Assembly (NCBI GenBank): GCA_028023455.1
Contig: JAQFVV010012416.1
Span: 2,287,767 to 2,351,766, forward strand
Source of the DNA: Epiperipatus broadwayi
Taxonomy: Eukaryota > Onychophora > Udeonychophora > Euonychophora > Peripatidae
Reading direction: 5' to 3'
Length of the DNA: 64,000 nucleotides
Below, one piece after another: positions 35,198 to 46,304 of the stretch. The position numbers were made by a program, and so were the translations under genes. The stretch's first letter is position 1, and every line of letters begins with the position of its first letter. The notes under the pieces are model-generated. The model was not told the origin of the DNA. It was given only the letters and a program-made list of their open reading frames with translations, and ran no database searches.

Positions 35198-35438
35198 TGA
35201 ATTATTAAACCACTAAACATCACATGATCACCATTTCTTAGGTTTGCTCATAACTGTTATCAGATCCAAGACTCCTCACCGATGAAAGCCACAAGCTAGA
35301 AACTAGTCTGGGAATATTGAATGAGTAGGCATTAGATGGAAATTTTATGCACAAGCCTTATGGCATCCATCGATTATTCTGGCTTGCACAGAGTGGCACT
35401 ACTGTATGGAGAGTTTTGCCTGTTTTATGTGAATTATT
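35198..35438 (+). mobile_element. Family beta copy G with 9-bp target duplication
   Basis: Flanked by TGAATTATT at 35198-35206 and 35430-35438. The element runs from AAACCACTAAACATCACATG (left end) through the hammerhead to GTATGGAGAGTTTTGCC, plus a short 3' extension. It lies about 330 bp downstream of the PLE frame, but its own duplication argues for a separate insertion. Confidence 0.85.
35271..35316 (+). ncRNA. Hammerhead ribozyme, beta copy G, core mutated
   Basis: The core reads CCGAUGA (35279-35285; U4 changed to C). Stem II AGC/GCU, GAAA (35299-35302), ACUAGU and C17 (35308) are kept, and stem I CUCA/UGGG pairs. U4 is a core base, so activity is probably lost. Confidence 0.65.
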
Positions 35439-36334
35439 TATATAACCCTATAAATTATACACATTTCAAGTATATAAAGAAGTAGGAATACTGCAAAAAA
35501 GTGTCACTATTAAAAAAAGGTGTAAAATACTTCTCTATTGACAGTTTGAGCAAGTCCATTCAAGTGATCAAACTGAGTTTTTTGTTGTTATTAACACAGA
35601 AATTATTTTTAGCGCTGCTTAACTCTATATCTACCATTTTATCACTATGTTAAACTGTGCATGAATCTTATGTAGTGATAGTAACACAATGTTCTTTTTT
35701 TGGACACCCTAGCTAGTAACTATTAAATTAATAACGACACAGTATTATTAAAGCACCTTTGTATTCATCTGCATAACATATAAATTGTGAAACTTAATTC
35801 ACAATATAAATTAAACAATCATATTTTTTCCAATTATACAAGAATTATTAGTTTTATATAGTGACATGGAAAAAGTAGTACTAAGTAATAACAATTCTAT
35901 AGTCATAGATAATAATCATTTTGTAACAAATTGCAGGATTTAGTGCAGTGGACTAATGACAGAATTTCAGTGCTCAAATGCCATGTGACTTCCTGAGTGG
36001 TAAACCATGTAATTACTTTAACCATTTGTAACATAAAACCAGCAGACATATATAGTAGAATTCAGTTTTGGTGTCAATTTTTATTTTCCTAATTTTATCA
36101 CAACTTAACCCTGATTATATTATAAAGTTAAAACAAAAACAACTTCAATAATAATAACAAAAAAACATAATAATTAAAAAATAATAATTACAATTGACTC
36201 TATATTTTGGTGTAGTGGTTTATATATTTTTCAGAATCATTTAAATTTAAAAGTACATATGTAAATCCAAGCTGCATTTCCTACCAAGCTAGGCGAATTT
36301 GGACATTTTTTATTCTTTCATATTTAGACGGAAG
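35439..36334. other. AT-rich stretch with a short shared scrap
   Basis: 'atttcagtgctcaaatgcca' near 35965 recurs as 'atttcagtgctcaaaagcca' near 59070, a short dispersed fragment. Nothing else recognised. Confidence 0.45.
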
Positions 36335-36538
36335 TATTGAGTTAATATTGAGAAGGATGTAAGACAGGGTGATTCCATGTTTCTAAAACTTTTTACAGCA
36401 GTACTGCAAAAAGTATTTTGTAGATTAAAATGGAAAACTAAAGGAGTGAAAATAAATGGAGATTATTTAAGTCATTTAGATTTTGCAGATGACGTAGTTG
36501 TTTTTACAAATAATGCTTCAGGGCTTCAGGAAATGTGA

Positions 36539-36597
36539 TAGAGTGGAGAGAGGTGGGTGGTGTGAAAGTCTGTGCTCATATACCCTATATTACATAT
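36539..36597 (+). repeat. Family epsilon fragment nested in the RTE
   Basis: 'gagtggagagaggtgggtgg' and 'tgtgaaagtctgtgctcata' match the minus strand of 47230-47300. The RTE sequence is continuous on both sides ('cttcaggaaatg' and 'aaataggactaaagataaat'), so this is a later insertion or gene-conversion patch. Confidence 0.75.
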
Positions 36598-37040
36598 GAA
36601 AGTAAGAAAATAGGACTAAAGATAAATGTTAAAAAGACTAAAGTAATGTTCAATGGATTTTTTCAAAAGATGAAAATAAAGATTGATTATGATGAGTTAG
36701 AAAAAATTAACAACTACAAATATGTCAGATTATTACTACAGACGGAAACACAATGGATGAAATTAATCATTGAATTAAACTTGGTTGGAGTGATTTTGGT
36801 AGAAATAACTTAATATTAAAAGAAAATATATCTATGTGTTTGAAAAAAGTAAGATTTTTAATAAATGTGTTTTACAATACTTATTTATGGATTTGAGACT
36901 TAGATACATAATAGAAGAGTAATACAGAGACTTCAGACCACTCAAAGAAGTATGGAGAGATGCATGTTAAGAATAACAAGAAGAGATTAAAAATGCATTA
37001 TATAGGTAAGAGAACAAACAGGTATTACTGACTTCATTGA

Positions 37041-37120
37041 AACAATTAAAAGACTGAAGAAAAATTGGGATGGGCATACTAACAATTAAAAGACTGAAGA
37101 AAAATTGGGATGGGCATACT
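37041..37120 (+). repeat. 40-bp perfect tandem duplication in the RTE
   Basis: 37041-37080 and 37081-37120 are identical ('aacaattaaaagactgaaga' to 'gggatgggcatact'). At 40 bp it shifts the RTE frame. The perfect identity suggests a recent event. Confidence 0.95.
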
Positions 37121-37335
37121 TCTAGAAGAAATGGTAATAGATGGACAATTGAAATCTTAAATGGGATTCCAAGAGATTATAAAAGACCCAGAAAAATACC
37201 ACTTGCAAGTTGGATAGATGAAATAAAAAAATTGATGTGGAGAAGTGAGACTAGAGATCACAAAAGATGGATTGAAATTTTGAGAGACCTTCATCCTGCA
37301 GTGGATTGATAATGGTTGACAATGATGATGATGTA

Positions 37336-38489
37336 AATCCAACCTGCATTTCATACCAAGCTAGATGAAATTTTGACATTTTTTAAAGCTTAGATTCTTT
37401 CATTTTCAGATGGACAGCCCAAATAGCCTTTACCTATTTGTTAAAAGATAGATGTACAGATAGTATTACCTAAATTGCATAGTTGCAAGTTACCATGCAT
37501 TTATCAAATGAGTGTATGTAATATAGTGTGGATCCAATACTGGTAAGTGTCTCATAATTTTACTATAGATGGAGAAATATTATATTCTTATCAGCATTGA
37601 ACCTATAGTTTACTTTTACTGTATAAGAAATACGTGAACTTGAAAAAAAATAATAAATTAACAAAAATATTTTAATTGAAAGTATATTATACCTGATCGT
37701 ATATTATTTCATTTGCTTCTGTATTATTTAACACAAAAAAATATCTTACTTTCTTCAAGATTTTTGTTATTTTACATAACAAAAAAATTATACAAAAGTT
37801 TAAAAAGTTACAATAATAATATGAGATCTATTTTGACCAAAAGATCGCCATTGAATGAGTCTTTGTTAATTTATATACTATTTATAAGTGTTAAATAATT
37901 ACAAAACTACATGTAAAATTCTTTACACACAATTTTTTTGCAGAGTTCAAATAAAAATCTAATTGAACTTAGCAATATAAATTTATTAACTTCAGAGTAA
38001 CCCATTGCGTGAAATACTGTACAAATTTTAAACAAAGTTATAAACATTTACTTCTGAAAATTTTCTTCAATCATTTGGTCTAATAATACATTACAAACAA
38101 ATTTAAAATTTCACTGCTTAATTTAAAAATGAACGTTACAATTTTTTTCAAAGGCTTTAACTTATTATTAACATAAAAAATAAATCGAGCTGTTTGTCGG
38201 TGGTTTTTTACACTTCATCTTACATAACTGACTGATTTCTCTATTTTTAAAAACAAAAAAAGGATTTTATCTATTTTACTACTACCCATAATTTGCAATT
38301 TACCAACAATTTTTAATGTTTATATTTCCCTAATGTAAAAATTTGACTATGCTATTTCCTCCTGAATCTCTTCATTGGCTATCACATACTTAAATTTAAA
38401 GCATAACTTCCTACTTGGATTATTCTTTATAAGTTCAACCTTCTATTCTAATTTCCATATAATTCTCACTAGAATATTTGTATTATACA
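37336..38489. other. AT-rich stretch, nothing recognised
   Basis: No gene or repeat match seen. Confidence 0.5.
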
Positions 38490-38745
38490 TAAAAATTATT
38501 AAAACAGGCAAAACTCTCCATACAATAGTGCCACCCAGTGCCAATCAGAGTATTCAATGTATGCCAAAAGGATTGTGCATAAAATCCCCATCTAGTGCCT
38601 ACTCATCCAATATCTTCAGACTAGTTTCTGGCTTGTGGCCTTCATCAGTGAGGAGCCTTAGATCTGAGAGCACTGCACCTAAATCTTAGGATCTAATGCA
38701 AGCTCCTAGCAGCCACCTTTTATCTCCATTTCACTACAAAACTAT
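38490..38745 (-). mobile_element. Family beta copy H
   Basis: Minus-oriented copy with right end GGCAAAACTCTCCATACAAT (38507), all family blocks, and 'ctcctagcagccacctttta' beyond the usual core, an extension shared with copy F. It is one of the least damaged ribozyme-bearing copies. Confidence 0.85.
38610..38656 (-). ncRNA. Hammerhead ribozyme, beta copy H, core intact
   Basis: Minus strand: CUGAUGA (38642-38648), stem II GGC/GCC with loop CACAA and an A-A mismatch at its base, GAAA (38625-38628), stem III ACUAGU and C17 (38619). Stem I UCCUCA/UGAAGA pairs at five of six positions. Every core base is present. Confidence 0.68.
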
Positions 38746-38789
38746 GAGAATGAAATTGAAAACACAATATTTTCAATCTAAGCTTAATA

Positions 38790-38830
38790 GCTTATACTGT
38801 CATATGGGTCTGAACTCAATTCAGTACCCA
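38790..38830 (+). repeat. Family alpha fragment between two beta copies
   Basis: 'catatgggtctgaactcaattcagtaccc' matches the alpha unit ('atatgggtctgatctcagttcagtacc', about 20017-20042). Its position between beta copies H and I suggests composite or nested insertions. Confidence 0.65.
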
Positions 38831-38894
38831 TACATTTTGGTGATTTTGGCTCTTTAAGAACTATAGCCACCACTATCTTATTAGACAGAATTGG

Positions 38895-39083
38895 TGTTAA
38901 ACCACTAAACATCACATGATCACCATCTCTTATGTTAGCATATAGCTGTTATTAAAACAGGAAGAAGTTTGTGCATAAAATCTCCATCTATGTCTACTCA
39001 TCTAATATCTCCAGACTAGTTTCTGGCTTGTGGCCTTCATCAGTGAGGAGCAGTTATGTGCTAGCATAAGAGCTGGTGATCAT

Positions 39084-39088
<5 letters not shown>
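38895..39088 (-). mobile_element. Family beta copy I
   Basis: Starts TTAAACCACTAAACATCACA (38898) and ends with the inverted equivalent, 'gctggtgatcatgtgat' (39088), so here the left terminus is present at both ends. It contains an intact minus-strand hammerhead core. Its core lies 395 bp from that of copy H in the same orientation. Confidence 0.8.
39005..39050 (-). ncRNA. Hammerhead ribozyme, beta copy I, core intact
   Basis: Minus strand: CUGAUGA (39037-39043), stem II GGC/GCC, GAAA (39020-39023), stem III ACUAGU and C17 (39014). Stem I UCCUCA/UGGAGA pairs at five of six positions. Confidence 0.66.

Positions 39089-39131
<43 letters not shown>
39087..39131. repeat. (AT)n microsatellite
   Basis: About 22 AT units directly at the end of beta copy I. 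Retroelement insertion next to AT repeats also occurs at alpha (19320, 20440). Confidence 0.95.
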
Positions 39132-39132
<1 letters not shown>

Positions 39133-39334
39133 AACTTTATATCAGTTTTATTTATTTATTTTGCACTGTTTATCAATTCCATTTATATATAGTTATAGTC
39201 TACAGTTTAAATAAAATATGGTAAAACAGATTAATTTTATATTGGCAAAGGTATTAGACAAGTCCATATTCAATTTGTATAGTAAATATATATAGAGAGA
39301 AACCATATTACAAGAAGACATGTAGATTCAGAGT

Positions 39335-40110
39335 TAGTGCAAAAAACATTAGCAAACATTAAAATGCTGATACCATGCTTATAGCTGAAAATAGAGAAGA
39401 CTTTAATATCCTCATTAAGAATGTTAGAGAACAAGTAGAAAATATTGAAGCATGAATGAATAAAAACAAAAACAAATGTTAAGATGTCAGAGTTAGCAAA
39501 CTATGATGACAAGGTAATAGCTGCCTATGAAATTGACAAGAAGGCAGAAAACTGGCTTAAGATTTTGCCTCCTTGGATCATTTATCATCAAAAAAGTATT
39601 CCATAAACCAAGAAATTCATCACATCGATTGCTAACACTGGATGGAGTCATAAAGAAAATTGTGGAAATAATTTTAAATATAATCACATATCTTTAAAAG
39701 AAACATCATAATTCTTCAAGTTATGATGGTTCATGTAACTTTCTATGGATGCGAATGCTGGACACTAAAAAAGAATTGATCATTTTCAACTTGAAATAAC
39801 GTCTTTTTTTAATTTCATGGATAGCAAAAAAAACAACAACAAACAAAAGATTAATGAGATTAGACCTAAACTCTGTGCTTGAAAAATAAAATGCTATTAA
39901 AATTTTTCATATTTTGGTCATATCACGAAGCAATCCAATTCATTATAAGAATATATAAAGCTTGAAAAGGTAGTGAAAAAGGAAGATAAAGATTAACAAT
40001 GAGATGAATGAATGGGTTCCACTAACACAATAACGAAAAAATCGAACAGCTGGTAAAGCATTCTGGTGCAATTGTATTTATGTGTTCACCAGAAACTATT
40101 TGACTTTCCT
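39335..40110 (+). mobile_element. Second LINE, BovB-like RTE remnant
   Basis: Highly decayed plus-strand RT C-terminal half. 'ADTMLIAENREDFNILIKNV' (about 39385-39445) reads as the post-FADD region, and 'YGCECWTLKK' (about 39742-39772) is the usual 'YGCESWTLKK' motif. Lower down, scraps resembling 'RISWIAKKTNKRLMRLDLKL' and '...LEK...KG.R..INNEMNEW' appear in shifting frames. This motif order is typical of BovB/RTE-type elements and differs from the (ATC)n-tailed RTE family elsewhere in the window. Confidence 0.6.
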
Positions 40111-40185
40111 TGTTTTGGCACAGTAGGTAGAGCGCTTGGGGTCTGCTCGAACTTCTTATGAACTCCCGAGCAATAATACCATGTG
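40111..40185 (+). repeat. SINE fragment (same tail as the 7.4-kb array)
   Basis: 'ttggcacagtaggtagagcg' (A-box-like), then 'gaacttcttatgaactcccg' and 'agcaataataccatg', which match the array's last unit and tail at 7840-7940. Confidence 0.7.
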
Positions 40186-40820
40186 CCTTTTTTTTAATTT
40201 GACTTGATGACATTTAATAATAATTAATTTTATTTATTTCTTGATTTCCAAAACAATAGTGGCATCTATTGGCTAATTTCTGTCTAGTTTAAATAACGAA
40301 CTGCCTTTCTAACAGAAACCATTAACGATGGCTGTTTTCTGAAATGGTTATAAAAGGTAATTAAATTGAAAACATTATTTACTCTAATATTTTACTTGTG
40401 ACTATTTTATTGAGATGCTTTTACGAATTGATCGGTTATCAAGTAGTTTTCCATTTTTATTATCAATATTTAAATCAGAGATGGCAATTGTAAGTACCCC
40501 CCACCCGCACCCTACCAATCTCCAGCTGTAACACATTAATTGAATGCCAGTACATTTTCTGACTTTTATTGAAAAAGTGTTAATAATTGGTTTTTAATTC
40601 AAACGATGAATGAAAACTAAGTGCAAATAATTTACTACTAGAACAGAGTCAAACATAAATTGGCAGAAAATCAATATATTTTTTTTTAGAAATGCAATAC
40701 AATTAACATGAAAATATAGTATTAAAAAAAACTTTTATACATTACTTGTCAATATATATATAAATTTATAATGCAAATACTGTATACATAATTCTAAACT
40801 AAATAATATAATTAAATCAA

Positions 40821-40908
40821 GCATTGGTGGTCGAGAGGTCAACGACAGCCGCTTTACAAGCTGTAAAGCAGTTGTCCCGGGTTAGCGGGTTCGCTTCCCG
40901 GCTAATGC
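40821..40908 (+). repeat. tRNA-like sequence, SINE head or tRNA pseudogene
   Basis: The acceptor strands GCATTGG and CTAATGC pair (one G-T). The D arm GTCG-AGAGGTCAA-CGAC is good. The B box and T arm CGGGTTCGCTTCCCG has a four-pair stem and a seven-base TTCGCTT loop. The middle does not fold into a proper anticodon arm: the best hairpin, GCTTTAC/GTAAAGC, has a five-base loop without U33. So this is not a functional tRNA. An AT-rich tail follows, as in tRNA-derived SINEs. Confidence 0.65.
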
Positions 40909-41141
40909 CATGATACATGAGAAAAATATATATATAATTAACTACATTTAATCAAATTTAAATAAACCAACCAATAAATTTGTCCACAGTAGCATTAAAC
41001 TACCACATTATGCTAAATAATCAGTCCAACCGCTCTTGTGGTATAATCGTTTTCTCAGAATTAATTCTATAAGCATTTTTAGTAGTATATTAATATGATG
41101 TATATAATTCTTTCTTTACAAATACCAAACTATAGAGTATT

Positions 41142-41291
41142 AGGTTTTGATTTAAACCACTAAACATCACACGATCATCATTATTTATGCTCACACAAGC
41201 TGTCTACACAGAGGCTAAACTCTCCATACAGTAGCATGCACTGAGTGGAGCTACTGTATGGAGAGTTTAGCCTCTGTGAGGTTTTGATTTA
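41142..41291 (+). mobile_element. Family beta copy J, snap-back derivative with 13-bp target duplication
   Basis: AGGTTTTGATTTA occurs at 41142-41154 and 41279-41291, flanking a 124-bp insert. The insert is the beta left end (AACCACTAAACATCAC) followed by a hairpin. CAGAGGCTAAACTCTCCATA (from about 41208) is exactly answered by its complement ending at 41276, around a short loop near 41243. The ribozyme and body are gone. The perfect flanking repeat indicates a recent, retrotransposition-like insertion. Confidence 0.88.
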
Positions 41292-41409
41292 TGATGTAGT
41301 GAATTAAATACATTAAATGTTTTTAAACAGCATTGTATTTATATTTAAAATATAGAAATCAATACATAAGAAGAGAAAGAAGAAAAAAAATTCCATTTTA
41401 TTTATTGTA

Positions 41410-41748
41410 TTATCTTTGGGAGTAAATCTATTTCTACACATGCTTTGTTTTAACAATCTGACAAATTGAAGGACATTCACCTATAAATAATGCTTTAAAA
41501 GAATAGGTGAATTCACTTGTTCTACAATCTTGAGTCTATTATATGCCTGATTTTTTAAAGTGATGTTCAAATTGTACAAATATAATTCATATATTACAGA
41601 GGGGAAAATTTAAAAAAATCAGACATATAATAGACTCAAATAATATGCATGTTGAACAAAAAGTTGGCATACATATAGATAAGTGAGTGAATGGACATCA
41701 ATTTGTTAAAACAGTGCATGTATGGAGATTGACTTACTCCCAAAGATA
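41410..41748. repeat. Fold-back element
   Basis: 'tatctttgggagtaa' at 41411 and its complement at 41733-41747 bound diverged arms ('acatgctttgttttaacaat', 'tctattatatgcctgatttt' with inverted partners) around about 41570. No coding content. Confidence 0.78.
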
Positions 41749-44035
41749 TTAATATAGTGGAGGTATTAAATTAATTTTTATTTTTGATTAAGATATTATT
41801 ATTTATAATTTTTTTCAACTCCGCCTTTGATCAATTTACTCTAATGTTAAAATGTTTGCTATTTAAAAACTGCATCATAATTATTGCATGTTTTAAAATC
41901 TAATTGGTCTGTAGGCAGCTGGTGAAGGGTGTTAATCCAGGAAACAATTGTGCTATGTGAGTTGATTGATTACCTTTTTTAGCATCATACCATAATTTAA
42001 AAGGCAAATTTATTGGCTGGTTCATTTATTTAAAGTTGATGAAGTACATTTAATTATATAAATTTATGGCTATATTATTCATAATTCTACCTTCAATTTT
42101 TTAAACATGTATCTTTATTAATTTGTTTTTCTAGATACAAGTCTATATAATTATGGTAAATAAAAATAAAAATTATAAATCTATTCATCAAAACATGCTA
42201 GGACATGATTATAATTCCGATTTGTGAAACATTATCAAAATAGAATTGGATAAATTCATGAAATCATAGAAAATGTAGTTGTTATATTGACCTGCTAAAG
42301 CTTTATTCTTAAATAGATATTTTATATATACAGGAGGTTCTTGACTTTCATACAACCTATTTTCATACAATTTGCTATTTTGTATAAGAATAATAGAAAA
42401 AGACAGCATAATACAGAACTTTTTATCAAGAAAAGAAAAAAAGAGTACAATTTAACTATCTCTTGATAAATTTATAAAAAAAAAACATTGGATACTAATC
42501 AATAAAGTGTTATTTATGCATATGCTAATACATCTCATTAAAAAAAAAAAAATTTTAAAACACTTTCATGCACGTTTCAGGAACTAATTAGGTAGAAAAG
42601 TCAAGGACTGCCTACATGTTTGAGTTTAAATTCATATAAGACATTGGGTTATAAATAAAAGAATGACCTCCTTTTGTTTCTATATACACTCAAAACAATT
42701 AGTTATTAATGTATGTAAATTAGCTTGGGGTTATCAATAGTCAATAACATTGCTAAATATATTTTTCTACTTATTAAATAAAATATCACCTTCATTCCTT
42801 TATTTACATCATAATTAATCTATGGAAATATTTAATTTATAAATCTCTCAGAAAAGAATGATTTGATATTTACAGGATGTCAGAGAAAATGTAAATCTCA
42901 ACTTAAGAACAAAAGAGACACTTTTGTTTCTAAGTAAATTTAATAAAAAAATGTTAGCTATTACAACAAATAATTTAACTTGGAGTTATCAATAGTAATT
43001 GAAGACTAACTAGGAACAATACTGCTAAGCATACCTTTGTAATTGTTATATTGAACTTTTCCACTTATTCCTTTGTTTACATCTTAATTAATCCATAAAA
43101 ATATTTAACATATAAATTTATTAATGGGTAACATACTATAAACAAGATCAGATGTTCAGATCAGAGTGAGATGGTTAAAAATTTTTTGGCAACCGAATAG
43201 CTCCTCTTGCAATCATCCCATATTACCCCTCCTAGTCTACCAACCCTTGATTGGAAAATGCCTATATAGATAATCTTAATTAAATAATAAAAACACAGGA
43301 AAAAAAAAACTAGAAAAATTGTAATTCTTGACTTATTCTATGGGTAATGTTTTCATGTTTATGGCAAAAACCAGAGGTATGGTAGGCTATTTAAAATTTC
43401 TTTTTCTTTATAAAATAATTACTAGTAATCAGTGCTAAAATAAGGGTATATCCTAGTGCTTTGTGGGGTACAATGTTGACTCTTCAGAAGTTAGATAATA
43501 TTTTTGATGCAAACTACTTTACTGCCTTCTATCTATTTTTATTCTCACCTTATATTTCTGCTTTTTAAACATATTATCATTCACTCAAGATAATGAGTTT
43601 AATAACCATGAGTATCTCATGTCATCAATGGCATCTCAACATTTATATTTATGGATCATCAATAACGAAAAGAAATTTAATCCATTACGCTATTTTTATG
43701 TAATTTTTAATAAATAATATAATACAAAATGTTATTATATAACAGCAATAATTCTATATATTTGTTATAAGAGTAATACAGAAAAACTTTCTTTGGCTAA
43801 TATTTTATACTCTTCTCAATGTTATTGTAAACTATTTTAAAGCTTCAATTTACATTGGTTACATAATAACATCAGTTAATTCAGTTAATTACTGCTTCTA
43901 AAATAAACAATAATTTCTTAGAATATTTTCACAATATTCTAGATGCATCATTCTTTAAATAATACATTTGGATAAGGATGAATTTTAAAAAACCCTTCTT
44001 GTGGCTAATTTAGTGTTGAATTACGCTATCAAAAT
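41749..44035. other. AT-rich stretch, one local repeat
   Basis: 'aacttggagttatcaatagt' (42977) resembles 'agcttggggttatcaatagt' (42722), and the sequence after each, down to 'catcttaattaatc', is similar. This is a diverged direct repeat of about 250-bp spacing. No gene seen. Confidence 0.45.
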
Positions 44036-44219
44036 AATATTAATATTATCTATGTTCCTTATTACTTTTACAAAACTTTTTTACAACCCACTATTGACAG
44101 TTTTGATTGCTCCAGCAATCTTCTTTAGAACTTCTACTGGGACAATCAAAACAGACAATACTGGGTTGTGAAAAAAGCATTGTAGAAGTAATAAAGAACA
44201 TAGATGATATTAATATTAT
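44036..44219. repeat. Fold-back element with delta-like hammerhead remnant
   Basis: 'ttatctatgttccttattac' (from about 44047) is answered by 'gtaataaagaacatagatga'. On minus, 44111-44140 reads CUAAAGA-AGAUUGCUGGAGCAAUC-AAAAC. That resembles the delta motif but with G5 and G12 lost. Confidence 0.65.
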
Positions 44220-46060
44220 ATGGATTTGATAATGCAATAAGAAAGATAATAGAATTAATTATGATATACACAGAAGTTATTTGTAAGATTAAATAATAGT
44301 TTTATAAAAGAGATGGATTATATAAAAATTTAAGATAAAGGCATTGTCTAATACACTCAGTATGATATTTATTTAAATGAGTAACTAAATAGTGATATTA
44401 TTATGATCAAAGACTTATCAATGGATTAAAAAGAGCAAAATAACCAAATAATTTATACCTCAGGAGATTATATAATATTTGAACAATAGAGGTGATAGAG
44501 TTGAGCACAAACCATGGATCTTTAGCCCCCAATCCATCAATGCATTAAATCACACAGAGCATTAATAATTTGGTATGATAGCTTTTCTGGTAATACAGAC
44601 TGGCTTACACATAAAAGAAATAAACTTATAAAATGTTTTAGTAAAATTAATAGTGTAAAAAATTTGTAATGAAAATAAATGTGATACAATATAAAAATTA
44701 GCAGTGACAGTTGGCTTGATATCATAAAGAATGACTTGGAAAATGTGTTAACTCCATGTGAAGAATGATAAAGAATAAGAAATAGAAATGACAAACATGA
44801 GTTTAATTAGAATTTTTAAAAAAGGTTATTTATCTTAAATTGAAATTTGAAAAAAACTTGTTGAATGATAGTTTTTTTTTCTTCCTGACATTGAGATTTT
44901 GACATAAGCAAGAAGACTGAATATCACAATACAAAGGTGGGTTCATAGGAGCATGGAAAAGTTAAATTAAAAAGAATTCAGATAAAAGTGTAGATATACA
45001 AAAGACAGAAGAGACTATTTATAGCAAAAATCAAAAAATCGAAGAGAAATTAAATTGAAAAAATACTTATAGGTAGAGAAATCATAAAGAATATAAAGTA
45101 AAAGAAAAAATTGTGTGCTTTTAATAAAAAAACAGAAGGAATATGGATTCATTAAGATAATAATCTGGGTGCCTGATAATTGATGGTGATATTTATAAGC
45201 AGAAATGTACTATCGATGTTTAAAGATTTTTTTGTACTATCTAATTACCAAACTGAAATATTTGATTTCTACATTCATTTTAATTTGTGAAGTATTAATA
45301 TGATAAAGTGCATTTTCTAAGAACTTGGGTAAAGGATGTTCACTGTAATATTGTGGCATTTGATTGGGTAGCAATTTTCTGTGCCATTTTTTAAGAATAA
45401 TTATGGTTTAAACATGCATTTCTCCCCACCCCAACAGCAAATTCTGCTAGTTAGTCTTGATATTTAAGGCTTATATTAGTTATTATATTTAAAATTTTAA
45501 ATAAATATAAATTATTAAACTTAAATTTCTTTGATATAATCTTGTTGTTGTTTTATGCACAGACAGATCATTATTTGAAAAACCTCATAAGTCTCAATAG
45601 ATTTTTTAAATAAAATTGTTTTCCCCGGAATTTCTTATCTTTGTTATTTTTTCTCTGTCTATTATAATGGGTATATATATATTTAGACATCTTAGTGATG
45701 TAAAGATAATATACCTACCAGTCATGCCATCAAACTGGGATTCAAATTCTGACCAATAAAGTTGTTCTCAAGTTTTAAGATTTTTTAAATCAAATAGTTA
45801 GCTCATAAAAACCAGCTAACCATCAACATTGATTAGTAAATGGATATTTCGGTATTCTTATCCAAAGAGCAAACAAGGATGGGGAAGCCTGGAAAGTCTT
45901 GTTTTATTCTTACAGATCATCTGTGAGAACTCTTGGGTCTTTGATCTGAAGAGAACTATTTATTAAAAAGTTTATACCTATATTTTGTGAAATGGAATTT
46001 ACAAAAGTATAAATTGAAATAAAATACTAGTTTTCTACTTCATCTTTGAGTAGTAAGTAA
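44220..46060. other. AT-rich stretch, nothing recognised
   Basis: No gene or repeat match seen. An 85-codon minus frame at 44537-44794 is hydrophobic and AT-biased, probably chance. Confidence 0.45.
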
Positions 46061-46304
46061 TTTACCTGCGCTTTATGCAAAAAAGTGAAGCTTGCAAAGT
46101 ATTATTAAAAGTTATATGGCTAAGTACTTTCAGAGAACTTAAGTCTCCATATTCATAGCCTACATTAATTGAAGTTTAGCAGTGATTTATGCAAAATGTA
46201 TTCAAATTTTCTTTCATAACGACCATTTTCTGGAGATTGCAAAGCCATATGACTTTTAATAATACTTTGCAAGCTTCACTTTTTTGTGTAAAGCACAGGT
46301 TAAA
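46061..46304. repeat. Fold-back element, about 60-bp arms
   Basis: The left arm 46061-46121 ('gtgaagcttgcaaagtatta') and right arm 46243-46304 are inverted copies with few mismatches around a 120-bp centre. Confidence 0.85.

Larger units (their letters stand above)
36335..37335 (+). mobile_element. RTE LINE, RT palm to 3' tail, with nested insertion
   Basis: Plus strand: 'IEKDVRQGDSMFLKLF' (about 36345), 'HLDFADDVVVFTNNASGLQE' (catalytic FADD, about 36475-36535) and 'KIGLKINVKKTKVMFNG' (about 36605-36655). The rest carries frameshifts: 'RLQTTQRSMERCML' (about 36930), 'RLKKNWDGHTSRRNGNRW' and 'RPRKIPLASWIDEI', ending in (GATGAT)n at 37322-37333. The 5' end is missing. The FADD box, damaged in the 3967 copy, is complete here. 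Confidence 0.88.

Noticed and set aside
40821-40908. A functional tRNA gene
   Set aside because: Acceptor, D and T arms look right, but no anticodon arm with a seven-base loop and U33 can be formed; called a tRNA-derived SINE or pseudogene.
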